Assembly (NCBI GenBank): GCA_032622095.1
Contig: CP136064.1
Location: 183,378,209-183,442,208, forward strand
Source of the DNA: Siphonodentalium dalli
Lineage: Eukaryota > Mollusca > Scaphopoda > Gadilida > Siphonodentaliidae
Direction of reading: 5' to 3'
DNA: 64,000 nucleotides
Each line of letters opens with the position of its first letter. Within the stretch, counting starts at the first letter, position 1. A program made the translations under genes and the position numbers. Below are positions 33,993-44,745 of the stretch, in pieces. The notes under the pieces are model-generated. The model saw nothing but the letters and a program-made list of their open reading frames with translations, was not told where the DNA came from and did not search any database.

Positions 33993-34735
33993 AGTGTCCC
34001 CCGACAACGTGGCAAGTCGATGCAGCTTTGTTAAAGAAATTTAAACAAATGCTGAAATGTTCCAAGTCGAAAAAGTTAATAATTCCGTAAAAAAATAATT
34101 TTTCCGTCATCTATATACATGCTGCACATCTCCTATATGTGGGTAACAATAGTCTGAAGTTTCAAATATCTACGATCAAAACTGTAGGAGGAGTCGATTA
34201 CACCATGAAGGTACCCTCATACAGAAAATGAGAAAAAACTAATTTTCAAAGTCGAAAAGCCCATAACACTGAGAAAAATCATCGGATCAAACTCAAATTC
34301 GAACTTGACCTGTATTTTGATATCAATGACTCACAAAAAAACGGAATTGTCAATTGAACAGTCCAAACTTTAGTTATCATCAGGAAACCAACTAAAAAAG
34401 AAGAAAATTGAATTTTCTAAGTCGAAAAAAGTCCATAACACTAGGAAAAATCATCAAAACGGAATTTGTAATTAAAGGATCCAAACTTGAGATATCATCC
34501 GGAAACCGAAAAAGTGAGAAATTTTCTAAGTAAAAAAAAAGTTGAAAAAAGGGAAATAACTCCATAAAAGACATCTGATCAAACCCAGAATTGCAGAGCA
34601 CCTGTGTGCTTGGTTGAGACACCTACATACCAAGTTTCAATCAAATCGGATGATCATTACTGGAGTTATAACTCTGGACGGACGGACGCACGGAGCTGAT
34701 TACAATAGTCCCCCGAAAATAAATTTTACGGGGGA
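33993..34735. mobile_element. Element with GTCCCCCG / CGGGGGAC ends
   Basis: Begins 'gtgtcccccgacaacg' and ends 'gtcccccgaaaataaa...ttttacgggggac'. It contains several diverged units of 'gtccataacac...aaaaatcatc...gatcaaac...' and a GGACGGACGCACGG stretch near the right end. The same unit text appears in 27040-27240 and about 49320-49790. Class unknown; non-coding. Confidence 0.5.
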
Positions 34736-35701
34736 CAATAAATGTACCGTAGGGAATGTCAAACAAAACTAGGAAGCAGAATGATAACGAGTTTTAAAAA
34801 AATTAGAAATGACATGTGCAATTATTTCTTTTTATGAAGAACAAACTGCTTTCGGTGATATGTGGTCATGCAGCTAAGTCCAACTTGCCTCAATGTTAAT
34901 ATAAAGTCAAAATATAGATTTTGAGGAATAAAATAGTTGTTTTGAGTTAAATACATTAGTCTACAGTAGCTTTTATCAAAAGAAATCCTTATTTTTCAGA
35001 CTTATATAAATTATACAATGGCTAAGAAATCAAATTAATGGGCTAATAATTTTTATTTATTGATTTACCTACAAATATTTCTAATGTGCTAAAAGCAAGC
35101 CAGAATGGCTTTGTTCCGATACAATAATTATTCAAAAAAAGTTTGAGTTTCTATTAGTGAACAAACAAAGCAGCTACTAACTGACTATACCCTAGAGGAT
35201 GTTCTATTCAATACAACAAACAAGCTCTGAAAAACAATTGTCTATTATTTCTGCTGCAAGAAAAGAGATTAATTATCTCTGAAAATATTTAGATTTTTTT
35301 TTAGTTCAAACGTTTATTTTCCATTAAAATTCAAGCATTTGCCGAAGATTTGTCTATAATTTCACAATAACAAATATTTCCTAGATTATTATCACCTTCC
35401 CAGTATTTCTTTTAAATATTAACCCATGAGGACTGATACTCATAGTCCTACAATTAATAATTTACCTAGCTATTGCCATAAACTGAGTATCCCTGCAATA
35501 CACTGCATTCACATAACCATAGGAAAAAGACTTTTCAAGTCACTGTAAAGAAATATTACAAAAATAAATCGTCCCTCAAATCCCGAATTGAAAGAAGATT
35601 TTGATGATAATCTAGTTATTTTTATACCTGAATACAATACTGATGGCTGGCGATACATGGCAATACAGACAGTATATCAAATTTTCAGTACTATCTCTCA
35701 C
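34736..35701. other. Intron sequence next to NLK exon 35702-35798
   Basis: AT-rich, low-repeat. No further exon was seen between the donor at 35700-35701 and this block. Confidence 0.4.
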
Positions 35702-35798
35702 CTTGAAAATGTTTTGAATGATAATGAGTTTGGATTTAGGCATAATGGCACACGACTACTCTTCTTTTGATGCTCTCGCATTATTTTATGTAGTTTCT
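35702..35798 (-). CDS. NLK: NLK exon (RVPLCLNPNS region)
   Basis: 97 nt: completes a Glu codon, then KLHKIMREHQKKSSRVPL and CLNPNSLSFKTFS, leaving AG of an Arg codon. It corresponds to the segment after the kinase core in animal NLK (E-I-I-H-x-F-I-L-E-Q-Q-K-G-N-R-V-P-L-C-I-N-P-Q-S in human). Acceptor CCTGTTTCAG at 35799-35800; donor AAG|GTGAGA at 35700-35701. Oddities: without splicing at the donor, the next codon is TGA, so intron retention ends the protein at once (…FKTFSR). A type A MITE begins only about 35 bp upstream of the acceptor. Confidence 0.96.
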
Positions 35799-35837
35799 CT
35801 GAAACAGGAAGAAAAAAATTGTTTAAAATAACATTAA

Positions 35838-36088
35838 CCCTTTCATGACGGGAGCTGCGCTGGCGCAGCAATAAAGACCCTGTGCCAGTGCATTGTCTTA
35901 TATATGTGAGTAGACTATAGAGAGCCTCGCATATAAAATGCACTGGCTTACAAGACCAAGGTAAATATTGTTAGGCCAAATGCATTCTATTATATATGCG
36001 AGGCGACCTATGGTCGACACGCATATATAAGAAAATGCATTGGCACAGGGTTTTCATAAAAATTCAGGATGCTCCAGTCATCAAAAGG
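35838..36088. mobile_element. TTAA hairpin MITE (type A) beside a splice acceptor
   Basis: Left TTAA at 35834-35837; ends CCCTTTCATGACGGGAGCTG and GATGCTCCAGTCATCAAAAGG. Two stacked hairpins. It lies in the 1.2-kb NLK intron with 35 bp between it and exon 35702-35798. Confidence 0.9.
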
Positions 36089-36262
36089 TTCAAGACATAT
36101 TATGGGCTTACTTCAAACTGATCTTTTACTATTCAGCCACTCCGACAGTTTAAAGAATGTAACCGTTGACATTCAACTATTATTTCAGAAAACTTCCAAC
36201 ACATGTTTTTTCATGAATGCCTAACAACTCTCATGACTGATGACTAGTGGTAATTGTAATGC

Positions 36263-36517
36263 CCAAGCCTTGTAATAGTGTGTCTGTCATTTGCAGAATG
36301 AGGTCCCCAGAGGGTGAATTTAGTGATGCTACCCTGCATAGCGGGCTAGCATCACCAAACTCACCCTCTGGGGACCTCATTCTGCTTACACCTCAGCAGA
36401 ATGAGGTCCCCAGAGGTTTTTTTTGGTGATGCTAGCCCGCTATGCGGGGTAGCAGCACTAAATTCACCCTCTGGGGACCTCATTCTGCAAATGACAGACA
36501 CCCTATTTCAAGGCTTG
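36263..36517. mobile_element. hAT-like CAAGCCTTG MITE, compact two-hairpin copy
   Basis: The ends CAAGCCTTG...CAAGGCTTG are inverted. Flanks GTAATGCC (36255-36262) and GTAATGCT (36518-36525) match 7 of 8. The two hairpin modules face each other across 'ctcattctgcttacacctca'. 255 bp. Confidence 0.93.
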
Positions 36518-36525
36518 GTAATGCT

Positions 36526-36995
36526 TTACTTTTGCCAAATAGTTCAAAGTAATGTGTAAAGCATCTATTTTTTCATTTATTACATGTGATGTAAATTTTA
36601 TGGAAAAGTCACGTAAATAAATTACATTTCCAATACAGTAGCATTACATTTAGAGACATTTAGAGACAAACATACTCTGCTGTGTTGGATAGTTGGATAT
36701 TCAGGTATTCAGTTTGTGAAACCACTGGCTTGGCGTCAGTTGACGACAAGTTCATAAACTGTTTTCATTCTTAAATGAAGGAATATCAAAGCAAACAGGG
36801 AACGTTTACCTGCATTCTAATTCAATCCACCAATTTTTTTTTTATTGACATTACATGCTATGGTAAACTATGACAATTTTACTACACGACTCTTGAATTA
36901 CAATGAGATTTTGGGAAGCAACTTTGAAGTCAACATTTAACTAAACATCTCTATCAGAAAAATAGAGAATGTATTTCAACACATTGATCATTTAC
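36526..36995. other. Intron sequence before NLK exon 36996-37194
   Basis: No gene or assignable repeat. Donor GTAAAT of the exon is at 36994-36995. Confidence 0.4.
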
Positions 36996-37194
36996 CTTTA
37001 ACATTTTGCACCGACGTCAGATCGTCTTCGAAATTATAGTTGAATGGCTCGTGGCAGACAGGCTCGAAGTCGGTGGTATATAACCTTCCTGAGGAAGTAT
37101 TGTGACAACACGTACACATACACGAATGATATCGAAGTCGTCCTTCATCGAGGTATGGATGAGCTAGTGCATCAATGGCAGTGATTCGTTTATC
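36996..37194 (-). CDS. NLK: NLK exon (HPYLDEGRLRYH region, end of kinase domain)
   Basis: 199 nt encoding 66 residues plus one base. It begins DKRITAIDALAHPYLDEGRL, the conserved last helix of the CMGC kinase fold, then RYHSCMCTCC, a Cys-rich NLK-specific stretch (human RYHTCMCKCC), then GRLYTTDFEPV and an acidic NFEDDLTSVQNVK. Acceptor CATGTTTCAG at 37195-37196; donor G|GTAAAT. Residue 1 (Asp) replaces the Ser found in human after F-D-P, a mild change. Phase at the 3' end fits the next exon (G + AG = Glu). Confidence 0.97.
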
Positions 37195-38256
37195 CTGAAA
37201 CATGTTAGATTCAAAGGTTAATAACTGCAGCTAATGAACCATGCACAATCCAACTGAGTCAATGGGGGAATGGGGGCAAGACATACTTGATATTACGTCA
37301 ACATTGTCAGCAATAAAATATTGTGTATATCAACTATCAACTAAGAAATGACAAGCTACAAATATTAAATGTAAAATGCAAAGTGACATCTTGTAATTTG
37401 AATGTTAGAATTTTGAGACAGAAACAAAAGAAGAACTTGACGAACACTCTTACTATCTCCTACCTGACAGCTTCTTAAAGATGTCATACACATTCTTATC
37501 AGATTACCATTTAGTTCAATAAGAAGTTTACACTGCCTAATGATTTAAAAACAAAAGTCCATTGGCTGTCAAAGACCAGGACTGTTGGCAAAATATATAA
37601 ATTATTAGGTCAGACTGATGGTTGCATGGTGTGACCTTGACCACTGAGCATATTCGGACAGGAAAAATCTGCATCTACCCACGCCATCATGGTCCTGACG
37701 AAGATAACCAGTTATCGAAAGTGCAAGACCATTTATAGGATATTAAAATGATTGAGCGCCTCCCTGGATGAATATTTGCCTAATTTTCGATTTAGGCATA
37801 TATTAAACCTCTTTGATTAACATAAAGTTCAAGCCGTCATTGTAATACCATGTTACTATCATTCAACTGCAATATTAACATATAATGTGGGTCTTCAAAA
37901 TCCTACCGTAATACATGGATGCCAACAAACAGGTAAAATGCCAGTTGCAAAGATGAATAACTTTAGAATAGAAAATTCAAACACCACACTTTGTTGAAGC
38001 CCTTATTATGATGATAATCCATACCATATTTCAGATACTGACAGGCAGACGACAACAAAATCAACATTCCAAATAATCAAAGATGAATATTACACAAGAA
38101 CAGAAAAACCTGAACAAAACGATTGAACACTCCTCTGAATGTCCACATAGTGGTGAAATCCATACCAAATTTCATTGAGATCCGACGACCTGTGGTTGAA
38201 ATAACTGCTTGGACGGATGAAATGATGGTCGGTCGGAAGCATGAAAATAAACTTAC
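37195..38256. other. NLK intron, 1.06 kb
   Basis: GT-AG intron (GTAAGT at its 5' end, TTTCAG at its 3' end, minus strand). No MITE was recognised here, unlike the other introns. Confidence 0.8.
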
Positions 38257-38445
38257 AGGGTTGAAGACTAGCATCCGTGACAGTAGATGGACAGCCTCAT
38301 GCGTTGCTTGATTGGACAGTAGATAGAGCGCGGCTAATGAAGGATGTCGGTTGGCTTTCCGTAGAATATGAGCCCTGGCTCCCTCGCATGCTGTTGGCAT
38401 GTCCTGTATGCAGGGTGTACCTAACAGCTCTGTGATGAGATCCAA
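38257..38445 (-). CDS. NLK: NLK exon (CEGARAHILRK region)
   Basis: 189 nt, 63 residues, phase 0 at both ends. Begins LDLITELLGTP, continues TACEGARAHILRK, SLAALYLLSNQATHEAVHLL and ends SRMLVFNP. These are subdomains X-XI of the kinase C-lobe: the MAPK-family L-x-x-I-x-x-L-L-G-T-P motif and the R-M-L-x-F-x-P motif. The middle CEGA-AHIL block is specific to NLK/Nemo. Acceptor CTTTTCAG at 38446-38447, donor CCT|GTAAGT at 38255-38256. All substitutions relative to human are conservative by eye. Confidence 0.97.
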
Positions 38446-39761
38446 CTGAAAAGACGCAAACACAACACATTCAAGTATATTCATCATGCAGCACTTAAAA
38501 AGTCATGGCTCTATGAAGCTTCATATGGTATAATATATATATTTATTACATGCCTATTCTTGAAAACACACTTCGTCATCTTGGGCCATGCCATATTCAA
38601 GTGATTTCACACATACATTGCGTAAATGACTTAAACCTCGACAATGAAACCAAAACTATAAAATAAAAGCATCATCACACATGACAAGCAAGCCCAGTCT
38701 ATTTCTGTCCAGACCTTTTAGTTGTTTTTCTTCAATTAATGAAATGGTGCGTAATGGGTTGTGTGTAATAAAACAAAATTACACATATGTTTATGGGTTT
38801 GTCAAAACGGCACTTGTGCCATCATGGAAGGGTGGAACTTGTGCCATATTGACAAACTCATTAATACACTCATATTGCTCTTGTGTATATATGGGGGCTG
38901 GTAATATCGAAACATTTCTACAGTGATGAATTCCATCTTATTTTTTGACAATATCCTGATAGAACAGCAAACAGCATATTTTAAATTATAATTTTCCATA
39001 TTTTTGTGACCATTTATGTTTGTTTAAAAGTCTAAAATTTTGATGTGGCCTACTTTCAGTTACATGCTCGCAAGCTGGCAACTTCCTTATTAAAGACACC
39101 AATTATTCTAACTGTCACATTATTCTGGGCTTCTTTGGTATATTTATTATCTACGAACAATCTAACTTCCTGTGCAAGTTTAAAATTCTGGAAATTATTG
39201 AAATTTTTAAAGCTATTTGCTGAACTTTTTTGCGGACTACCCTACAAACAAACAAATGGGAATCAAGTGAATTACCCATCAGCACATCCATTTATCAATG
39301 GGTTGCACTGCGATGCTCAATTAGATCACCGATTGCATCTCAGCAGGACAATGCTGTGAGTAGCACATGTCACATGATGCAAAGAACAATAGCGTCAAAG
39401 CAGAAAGACTGCTCAAAGCATCTATTATGCATAGATAACCAATAATGATTCAAAGCCATCTCTTACTGTACTTGAATAATCATTGTTATCACACAAAGGA
39501 GACAAAGGTACCCAGTTGACTGCAGTCCCATGACCCACATCAAGACCAATTATAGTCACAGATAGGATGTCTGTGTGTACATGAACTTCGGTTATTGGTT
39601 ATTTATGTGGAATAAACCTGAATACACCACATTTGATTGTAAGGGTCAAACAAAGGAGTATCCTATAAATAAACTACATTTCTAAAATATAAAGATGTAT
39701 TACGTGACAGGCACTAAACTGACAGCTTCTTAACTTGGAAACGTGAAAGTTTATGTAACTA
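38446..39761. other. Start of the 25-kb intron side, unassigned
   Basis: Low-repeat. An inverted pair 'tttgtcaaaacggcacttgtgccatcatgg' / 'gaacttgtgccatattgacaaac' around 38800-38852 is a small decayed foldback. Open frames here have no recognisable domain. Confidence 0.4.
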
Positions 39762-39977
39762 CAGTAATGCCCTACATATTCAACTCCTGAACCACAGAAG
39801 AATTATGGGTAAATTTTCAGGATTTAGTTAGAAATATGACTTAATTGTTGCCATTCATTGGAAAGTTCTCAGTGAGAGCTTTCCGATGAATGGCAACAAG
39901 CCAAATTTCTGACTAAATCCTGAAAAGTTACCCATAATTCTGCTGTGGTTAAGGAGTCAATTATTTAGGGCATTAAT
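39762..39977. mobile_element. TA palindromic MITE, full copy
   Basis: CAGTAATGCCC to GGGCATTAA. The left arm is more diverged than the right. It is followed by a 66-bp flank shared with the copy at 53540-53746. Confidence 0.93.
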
Positions 39978-40042
39978 ATAGGATGAGCCGATTAACATAA
40001 TCACTAAAAGCTAGTCAAATTGTTTCTGATGACCTTCATGAT
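39978..40042. repeat. 65-bp flank shared with 53747-53811
   Basis: 'taggatgagccgattaacat', 'aatcactaaaagctagtcaa', 'attgtttctgatgaccttca' are repeated almost exactly at 53747-53811, in both cases immediately after a palindromic MITE ending GGGCATTAA. Confidence 0.9.
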
Positions 40043-40098
40043 GAAAGTTACCCATAATTCTGCTGTGGTTAAGAAGTAGATTATTTAGGGCATTACTG
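40043..40098. mobile_element. TA palindromic MITE, 56-bp right-end fragment
   Basis: 'aaagttacccataattctgc' to GGGCATTACTG, followed by TA. It stands after the shared 65-bp flank and looks like a second right end. Confidence 0.9.
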
Positions 40099-40713
40099 TA
40101 TTACACAGCAGTCCCTAGCAAGTTGTTTATAGATTCCAGGGTATAATATAATAGATGTGAATCGAGGACACTTATCCAGAAAAGCTTCTGTCAACTAATA
40201 TCAATTTTGTCTCAAAGTTAATTAACAAAATGTCCACTTGGAAATTACACCAACTAAACGGTATTTGTGCAACCTGGGTAAAAAACATCAAAAAATCTTG
40301 TGAGAACCACAAATTCAGCTTTAATTAATAACAACTGAGCAATAGGGATAAAAATAAAACTTAGGGCCTGGTTAACACAGTGCTTGTATGTCAGATCGAG
40401 TGCACAGTTAAGGTTAACCTAGTAAGACAAAATTCAAATCAGTGTAATAAAGTAGATCTATGAAAACCACATTAAGGCTTTTTAGATAATGTTGCTTCAA
40501 AGATCTTCAAAAGAACAAACAACATTTATCCATTCTTTTGCAGCACAGTTTTGTTTAATGTCACTGTGATGTTAGAAAGTACAGCATCAAAGAGTTCAAA
40601 AAATGTTCCTCTCAAGAAAGCTATCAATCCCAGAAGTCTGCATATTGATTCCGATAAGTTCATATTCTGTGATAAATATCAGATACGGTTTCTGGGAACA
40701 AGAGAATCCAATA

Positions 40714-40732
40714 CCCCCCCCCCCCCCCCCCC
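40714..40732 (+). repeat. C19 homopolymer tract
   Basis: Nineteen C, the longest in the window, 70 bp left of the 29-bp array. Confidence 0.95.
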
Positions 40733-40800
40733 AGGTTGTGTAAATTCCTGCCGTTTAATCATTCCAGGAATACCAGTCTCTTTGAAAAGTCTACGAAAAT

Positions 40801-42310
40801 CCTAATTGATGTACGTCACTAGAACTCATCCTAATGGATGTACAATACGTCACTAGAACTCATCCTAATGGATGTACGTCACTAGAACTCATCCTAATGG
40901 ATGTACGTCACTAGAACTCATCCTAATGGATGTACGTCACTAGAACTCATCCTAATGAATGTACGTCACTAGAACTCATCCTAATGGATGTACGTCACTA
41001 GAACTCATCCTAATGAATGTACGTCACTAGAACTCATCCTAATGGGTGTACGTCACTAGAACTCATCCTAATGGATGTACGTCACTAGAACTCATCCTAA
41101 TGGATGTACGTCACTAGAACTCATCCTAATGGATGTACGTCACTAGAACTCATCCTAATGGATGTACGTCACTAGAACTCATCCTAATGGATGTACGTCA
41201 CTAGAACTCATCCTAATGGATGTACGTCACTAGAACTCATCCTAATGGATGTACGTCACTAGAACTCATCCTAATGGATGTACGTCACTAGAACTCATCC
41301 TAATGGATGTACGTCACTAGAACTCATCCTGATGGATGTACGTCACTAGAACTCATCCTAATGGATGTACGTCACTAGAACTCATCCTAATGGATGTACG
41401 TCACTAGAACTCATCCTAATGGATGTACGTCACTAGAACTCATCCTAATGGATGTACGTCACTAGAACTCATCCTAATGGATGTACGTCACTAGAACTCA
41501 TCCTAATGGATGTACGTCACTAGAACACATCCTAATGGATGTACGTCACTAGAACTCATCCTAATGAATGTACGTCACTAGAACTCATCCTAATGAATGT
41601 ACGTCACTAGAACTCATCCTAATGGATGTACGTCACTAGAACTCATCCTAATGGATGTACGTCACTAGAACTCATCCTAATGGATGTACGTCACTAGAAC
41701 TCATCCAATGAATGTACGTCACTAGAACTCATCATAATGGATGTACATCACTAGAACTCATCCTAATGGATGTACGCCACTAGAACTCATCCTAATGGAT
41801 GTACATCACTAGAACTCATCCTAATGGATGTACGTCACTAGAACTCATCCTAATGGATGTACGTCACTAGAACTCATCCTAATGGATGTACGTCACTAGA
41901 ACTCATCCTAATGGATGTACGTCACTAGAACTCATCCTAATGAATGTACGTCACTAGAACTCATCCTAATGAATGTACGTCACTAGAACTCATCCTAATG
42001 GATGTACGTCACTAGAACTCATCCTAATGGATGTACGTCACTAGAACTCATCCTAATGGATGTACGTCACTAGAACTCATCCTAATGGATGTACGTCACT
42101 AGAACTCATCCTAATGGATGTACGTCACTAGAACTCATCCTAATGGATGTACGTCACTAGAACTCATCCTAATGGATGTACGTCACTAGAACTCATCCTA
42201 ATGGATGTACGTCACTAGAACTCATCCTAATGGATGTACATCACTAGAACTCATCCTAATGGATGTACGTCACTAGAACTCATCCTAATGGATGTACGTC
42301 ACTAGAACTC
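40801..42310. repeat. 29-bp tandem array, about 52 copies
   Basis: A unit of 29 bp beginning GTACGTCACTAGAACTCATC and ending CTAATGGAT is repeated head to tail for 1.51 kb. Most units are identical; variants include GAAT for GGAT, CATCAC for CGTCAC, a 4-bp insertion near 40843 and a short unit near 41705. It sits in the 25-kb NLK intron, 2.4 kb upstream (in transcript order) of exon 38257-38445. On the NLK sense strand each unit contains TGACGTAC, with the TGACG half-site of CRE/AP-1 factors. 29 is not a multiple of 3 and frames hit stops, so it is not coding. Confidence 0.98.
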
Positions 42311-42974
42311 GCTATTAAAATTAGTATCTGCATTGAAGGGATTCCCTCTATTTCATTGGAGAGTGGCACAGACTTTCATTGGTTTAATGGCATAACAGAT
42401 CACTTCACAGATCAGGGGTCAATGACGTGTCAAACTCAACTATTGTTGGAAAACTGAAACAGGAGATATATCCAAAATTTTACTCATCACAATATAGGAG
42501 ACATCACCTTCGAGTTTTTATCAGTCAACGATATTCGTGACAAATTATTCTTTCGCATCTTGTTGGATTTATAACAATTTCTAAATACTACAATTCTAAC
42601 AAACATTTACTACGCCAGGAATGCACTCCATATTTGGAAACAGTTTATTACATCATCGTAGAATGAACAAATCTAGAGCTACATCCGTTAGGATTATCGT
42701 CGGCTTTTCAAAGAGACTGCAGGAATACAATCCTGGATACAAATTTAAGAAACGCAAATTTGAGATATGGCTGTTGTTTTTTTAAAAGGTCAGTTGACTT
42801 CAAATTCTCAGTGTGATAAAGTAATTTGTTTGTGGGGAAATTGCATCACAAGCATTTGACAGTGAATATATACAAACTATATGAAATAATGCCTTCAGGA
42901 GTGAAATCCTCTGAAAAAGTAGGTGGTACCCATGGCAAGGATGTGCTAGGGGAGGGGGTCAGTGGATGCTACAG
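42311..42974. other. Intron sequence right of the array
   Basis: No gene or family recognised. Confidence 0.4.
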
Positions 42975-42992
42975 CCCCCCCCCCCCCCCCCC
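42975..42992 (+). repeat. C18 homopolymer tract
   Basis: Eighteen C on the plus strand, preceded by 'aggggagggggtcagtgg'. Confidence 0.95.
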
Positions 42993-43414
42993 AGTAGCTT
43001 CCGGGTGCCATCCCTGACCCCGGAGTACCCTGTTCCTTAGCAGCATTGTTTTGTCCGATCAACATCATAGTCAAATCAGTAGAACCCACAAATATCAAAC
43101 CCTAATACACATGCAGCAGACTTGGTTATAGGGTTAAACAGCCCTGTGTTGATAGATCCTTTGTCCAAAGCCTAAACTTAGCACACTCTGGTGTGTATGA
43201 AAGTTAATTGATAAATAGGTAGATCAGTTTAAAGCTCTCATAAGCAAGCAATAGATAACATCTGGCACAGACAGGTAACATGAGATGGGGGCAGCTACCA
43301 ATGTATTCATTTCTCACACCAGGCACATGTGAGCAAGGCAGCTAGTCAGCAGGTAATGCAGGCAAATTAAAAAGTGCAGACTGTCAGAAATCCAGGAATA
43401 AAATGGAGCTTACA
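42993..43414. other. Intron sequence, unassigned
   Basis: Nothing recognised. Confidence 0.35.
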
Positions 43415-43535
43415 CAGTAATGCCCTAAATAATCGACTCCTTAACCACAGCAGAATTATGGGTAACTTTTCAGGATTTAATCGGAAATATGGCTTGTTGC
43501 CATTCTTAGGAAAGCTCTCAGTGAAGGCATTACTG
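43415..43535. mobile_element. TA palindromic MITE, deleted right arm
   Basis: A full left arm up to 'aaagctctcagtgaa' is fused directly to GGCATTACTG. Both tips are kept; the right arm is almost wholly missing (121 bp). Confidence 0.93.
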
Positions 43536-44419
43536 CAGATGGGAATATCCCATGTTTTTATCAGACATTTGTTTCTGAATTTGATGACCTGATCCGGTGT
43601 TGCTATTACCCAGTGTATATTAAAGGTACACAATCCAATTCAATACGAAAGACCATTCCTGTGTATATACTCTTATAAATGAATGGGAGAATCAATTCGG
43701 TATAGAAAGTGTTAATGCAGAGGTCAATGTTAAAAAGAAACAAAAAGAAAGCAATGCAGTACAGAAGATATCAAGCAAAGATAAAAAGTTCCAAGACTTG
43801 AAGACCGAAAACAGCAATATCTCAATTGATATCGATTTGGTCGACAAAATTATGGATTGGTATTCTTCAGGATTCAATTTCTAAATGGAACAGCACTCAA
43901 TCACTCAGTAATTATTTATTTGGAGGGCTTCAGCTTTAGAATTAACATTAATTTTGAATGTTCATGTCTTCCCTATATGGTGTCTCAGTAATAATAGCGA
44001 CTCTCTTCCCACTAAATTTACAAAGTAATTAGAATTCAATGTTTCCTGTAGATTCCAATATATAAAATTATAAGTCTGAGCCAAGAAAATTCATTTGAAA
44101 ATTAACATTTTTTCAAATCAATATTTTCCGATCTATTATATTTCTCATTATTACAGATGTTTGCAGTAAAAAGACATATTTTGTATTTATTTCAGTATAA
44201 AAAATTCTCAATTTGGTAGTTTACATGTCACATTGCCACGTTTTTTGACTTGTATGTTCACAAATTAATGCGTCATGCCCATGTTGTGGCACATATTTTT
44301 GGTGTAAGTGTGCACTTGTGGAAAAAGATAATATAGTTGTTATTGTTGTAACTGATATCTGGGAAGAGAAACTCTATCTTCATAAGGATGTCTTTACTAG
44401 TATGTAATTGCATGACTAC
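43536..44419. other. AT-rich intron stretch
   Basis: 43620-43715 resembles 21430 and type B fragments (aaaggtacacaatccaattc; tgggagaatcaattcggtat). No gene. Confidence 0.4.
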
Positions 44420-44745
44420 TTATGCCCAAAATAAACGACTCCTCAACCACAGCAGAATTATGGGTAATTTTTCAGGATTTAGTCGGAAATATGGCTTGTT
44501 GCCATTCATCGGAAAGCTCAGTGAGAGCTTTCCGATGAATGGCAACAAGCCATATTTCCAACTAAATCCTGAAAAATTACATATAATTCTGCTGTGGTTA
44601 AGGAGTCGATTATTATATGGCTTGTTGCCATTCATCGGAAAGCTCTCAGTGAGAGCTTTCCGATTAATGGCAACAAGCCATATTTCCTGAAAAATTACCC
44701 ATAATTCTTCTGTGGTTAAAGAGTCGATTATTTAGGGCATTACTG
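44420..44745. mobile_element. TA palindromic MITE, double copy
   Basis: Begins at 'tatgcccaaaataaacgact' (terminal CAGTAA lost) and ends GGGCATTACTG-TA. After a complete palindrome to about 44611, a second 'atatggcttgttgccattca' hairpin follows, so four arms lie in series (326 bp). Confidence 0.93.

Noticed and set aside
37600-38050. An extra NLK exon in the 1.06-kb intron
   Set aside because: Exons 38257-38445 and 36996-37194 join in phase 0 (FNP|DKR), matching the continuous protein of other animals, so no exon is missing.
40801-42310. Could the 29-bp array be a CRISPR array?
   Set aside because: The unit is contiguous, with no spacers of unique sequence, and the DNA is animal nuclear. 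It is a minisatellite.
40801-42310. Could the 29-bp array encode a repeat protein?
   Set aside because: 29 is not a multiple of three and every frame meets TAG or TAA within a few units.
44388-44690. Recurrent open frame of ~100 residues with the phrase NHSRIMGNFSGFSRKYGLLPF, seen in many places on both strands
   Set aside because: It is the translation of the palindromic MITE. It occurs wherever the MITE does, in both orientations, with stops at its ends. Not a protein family.
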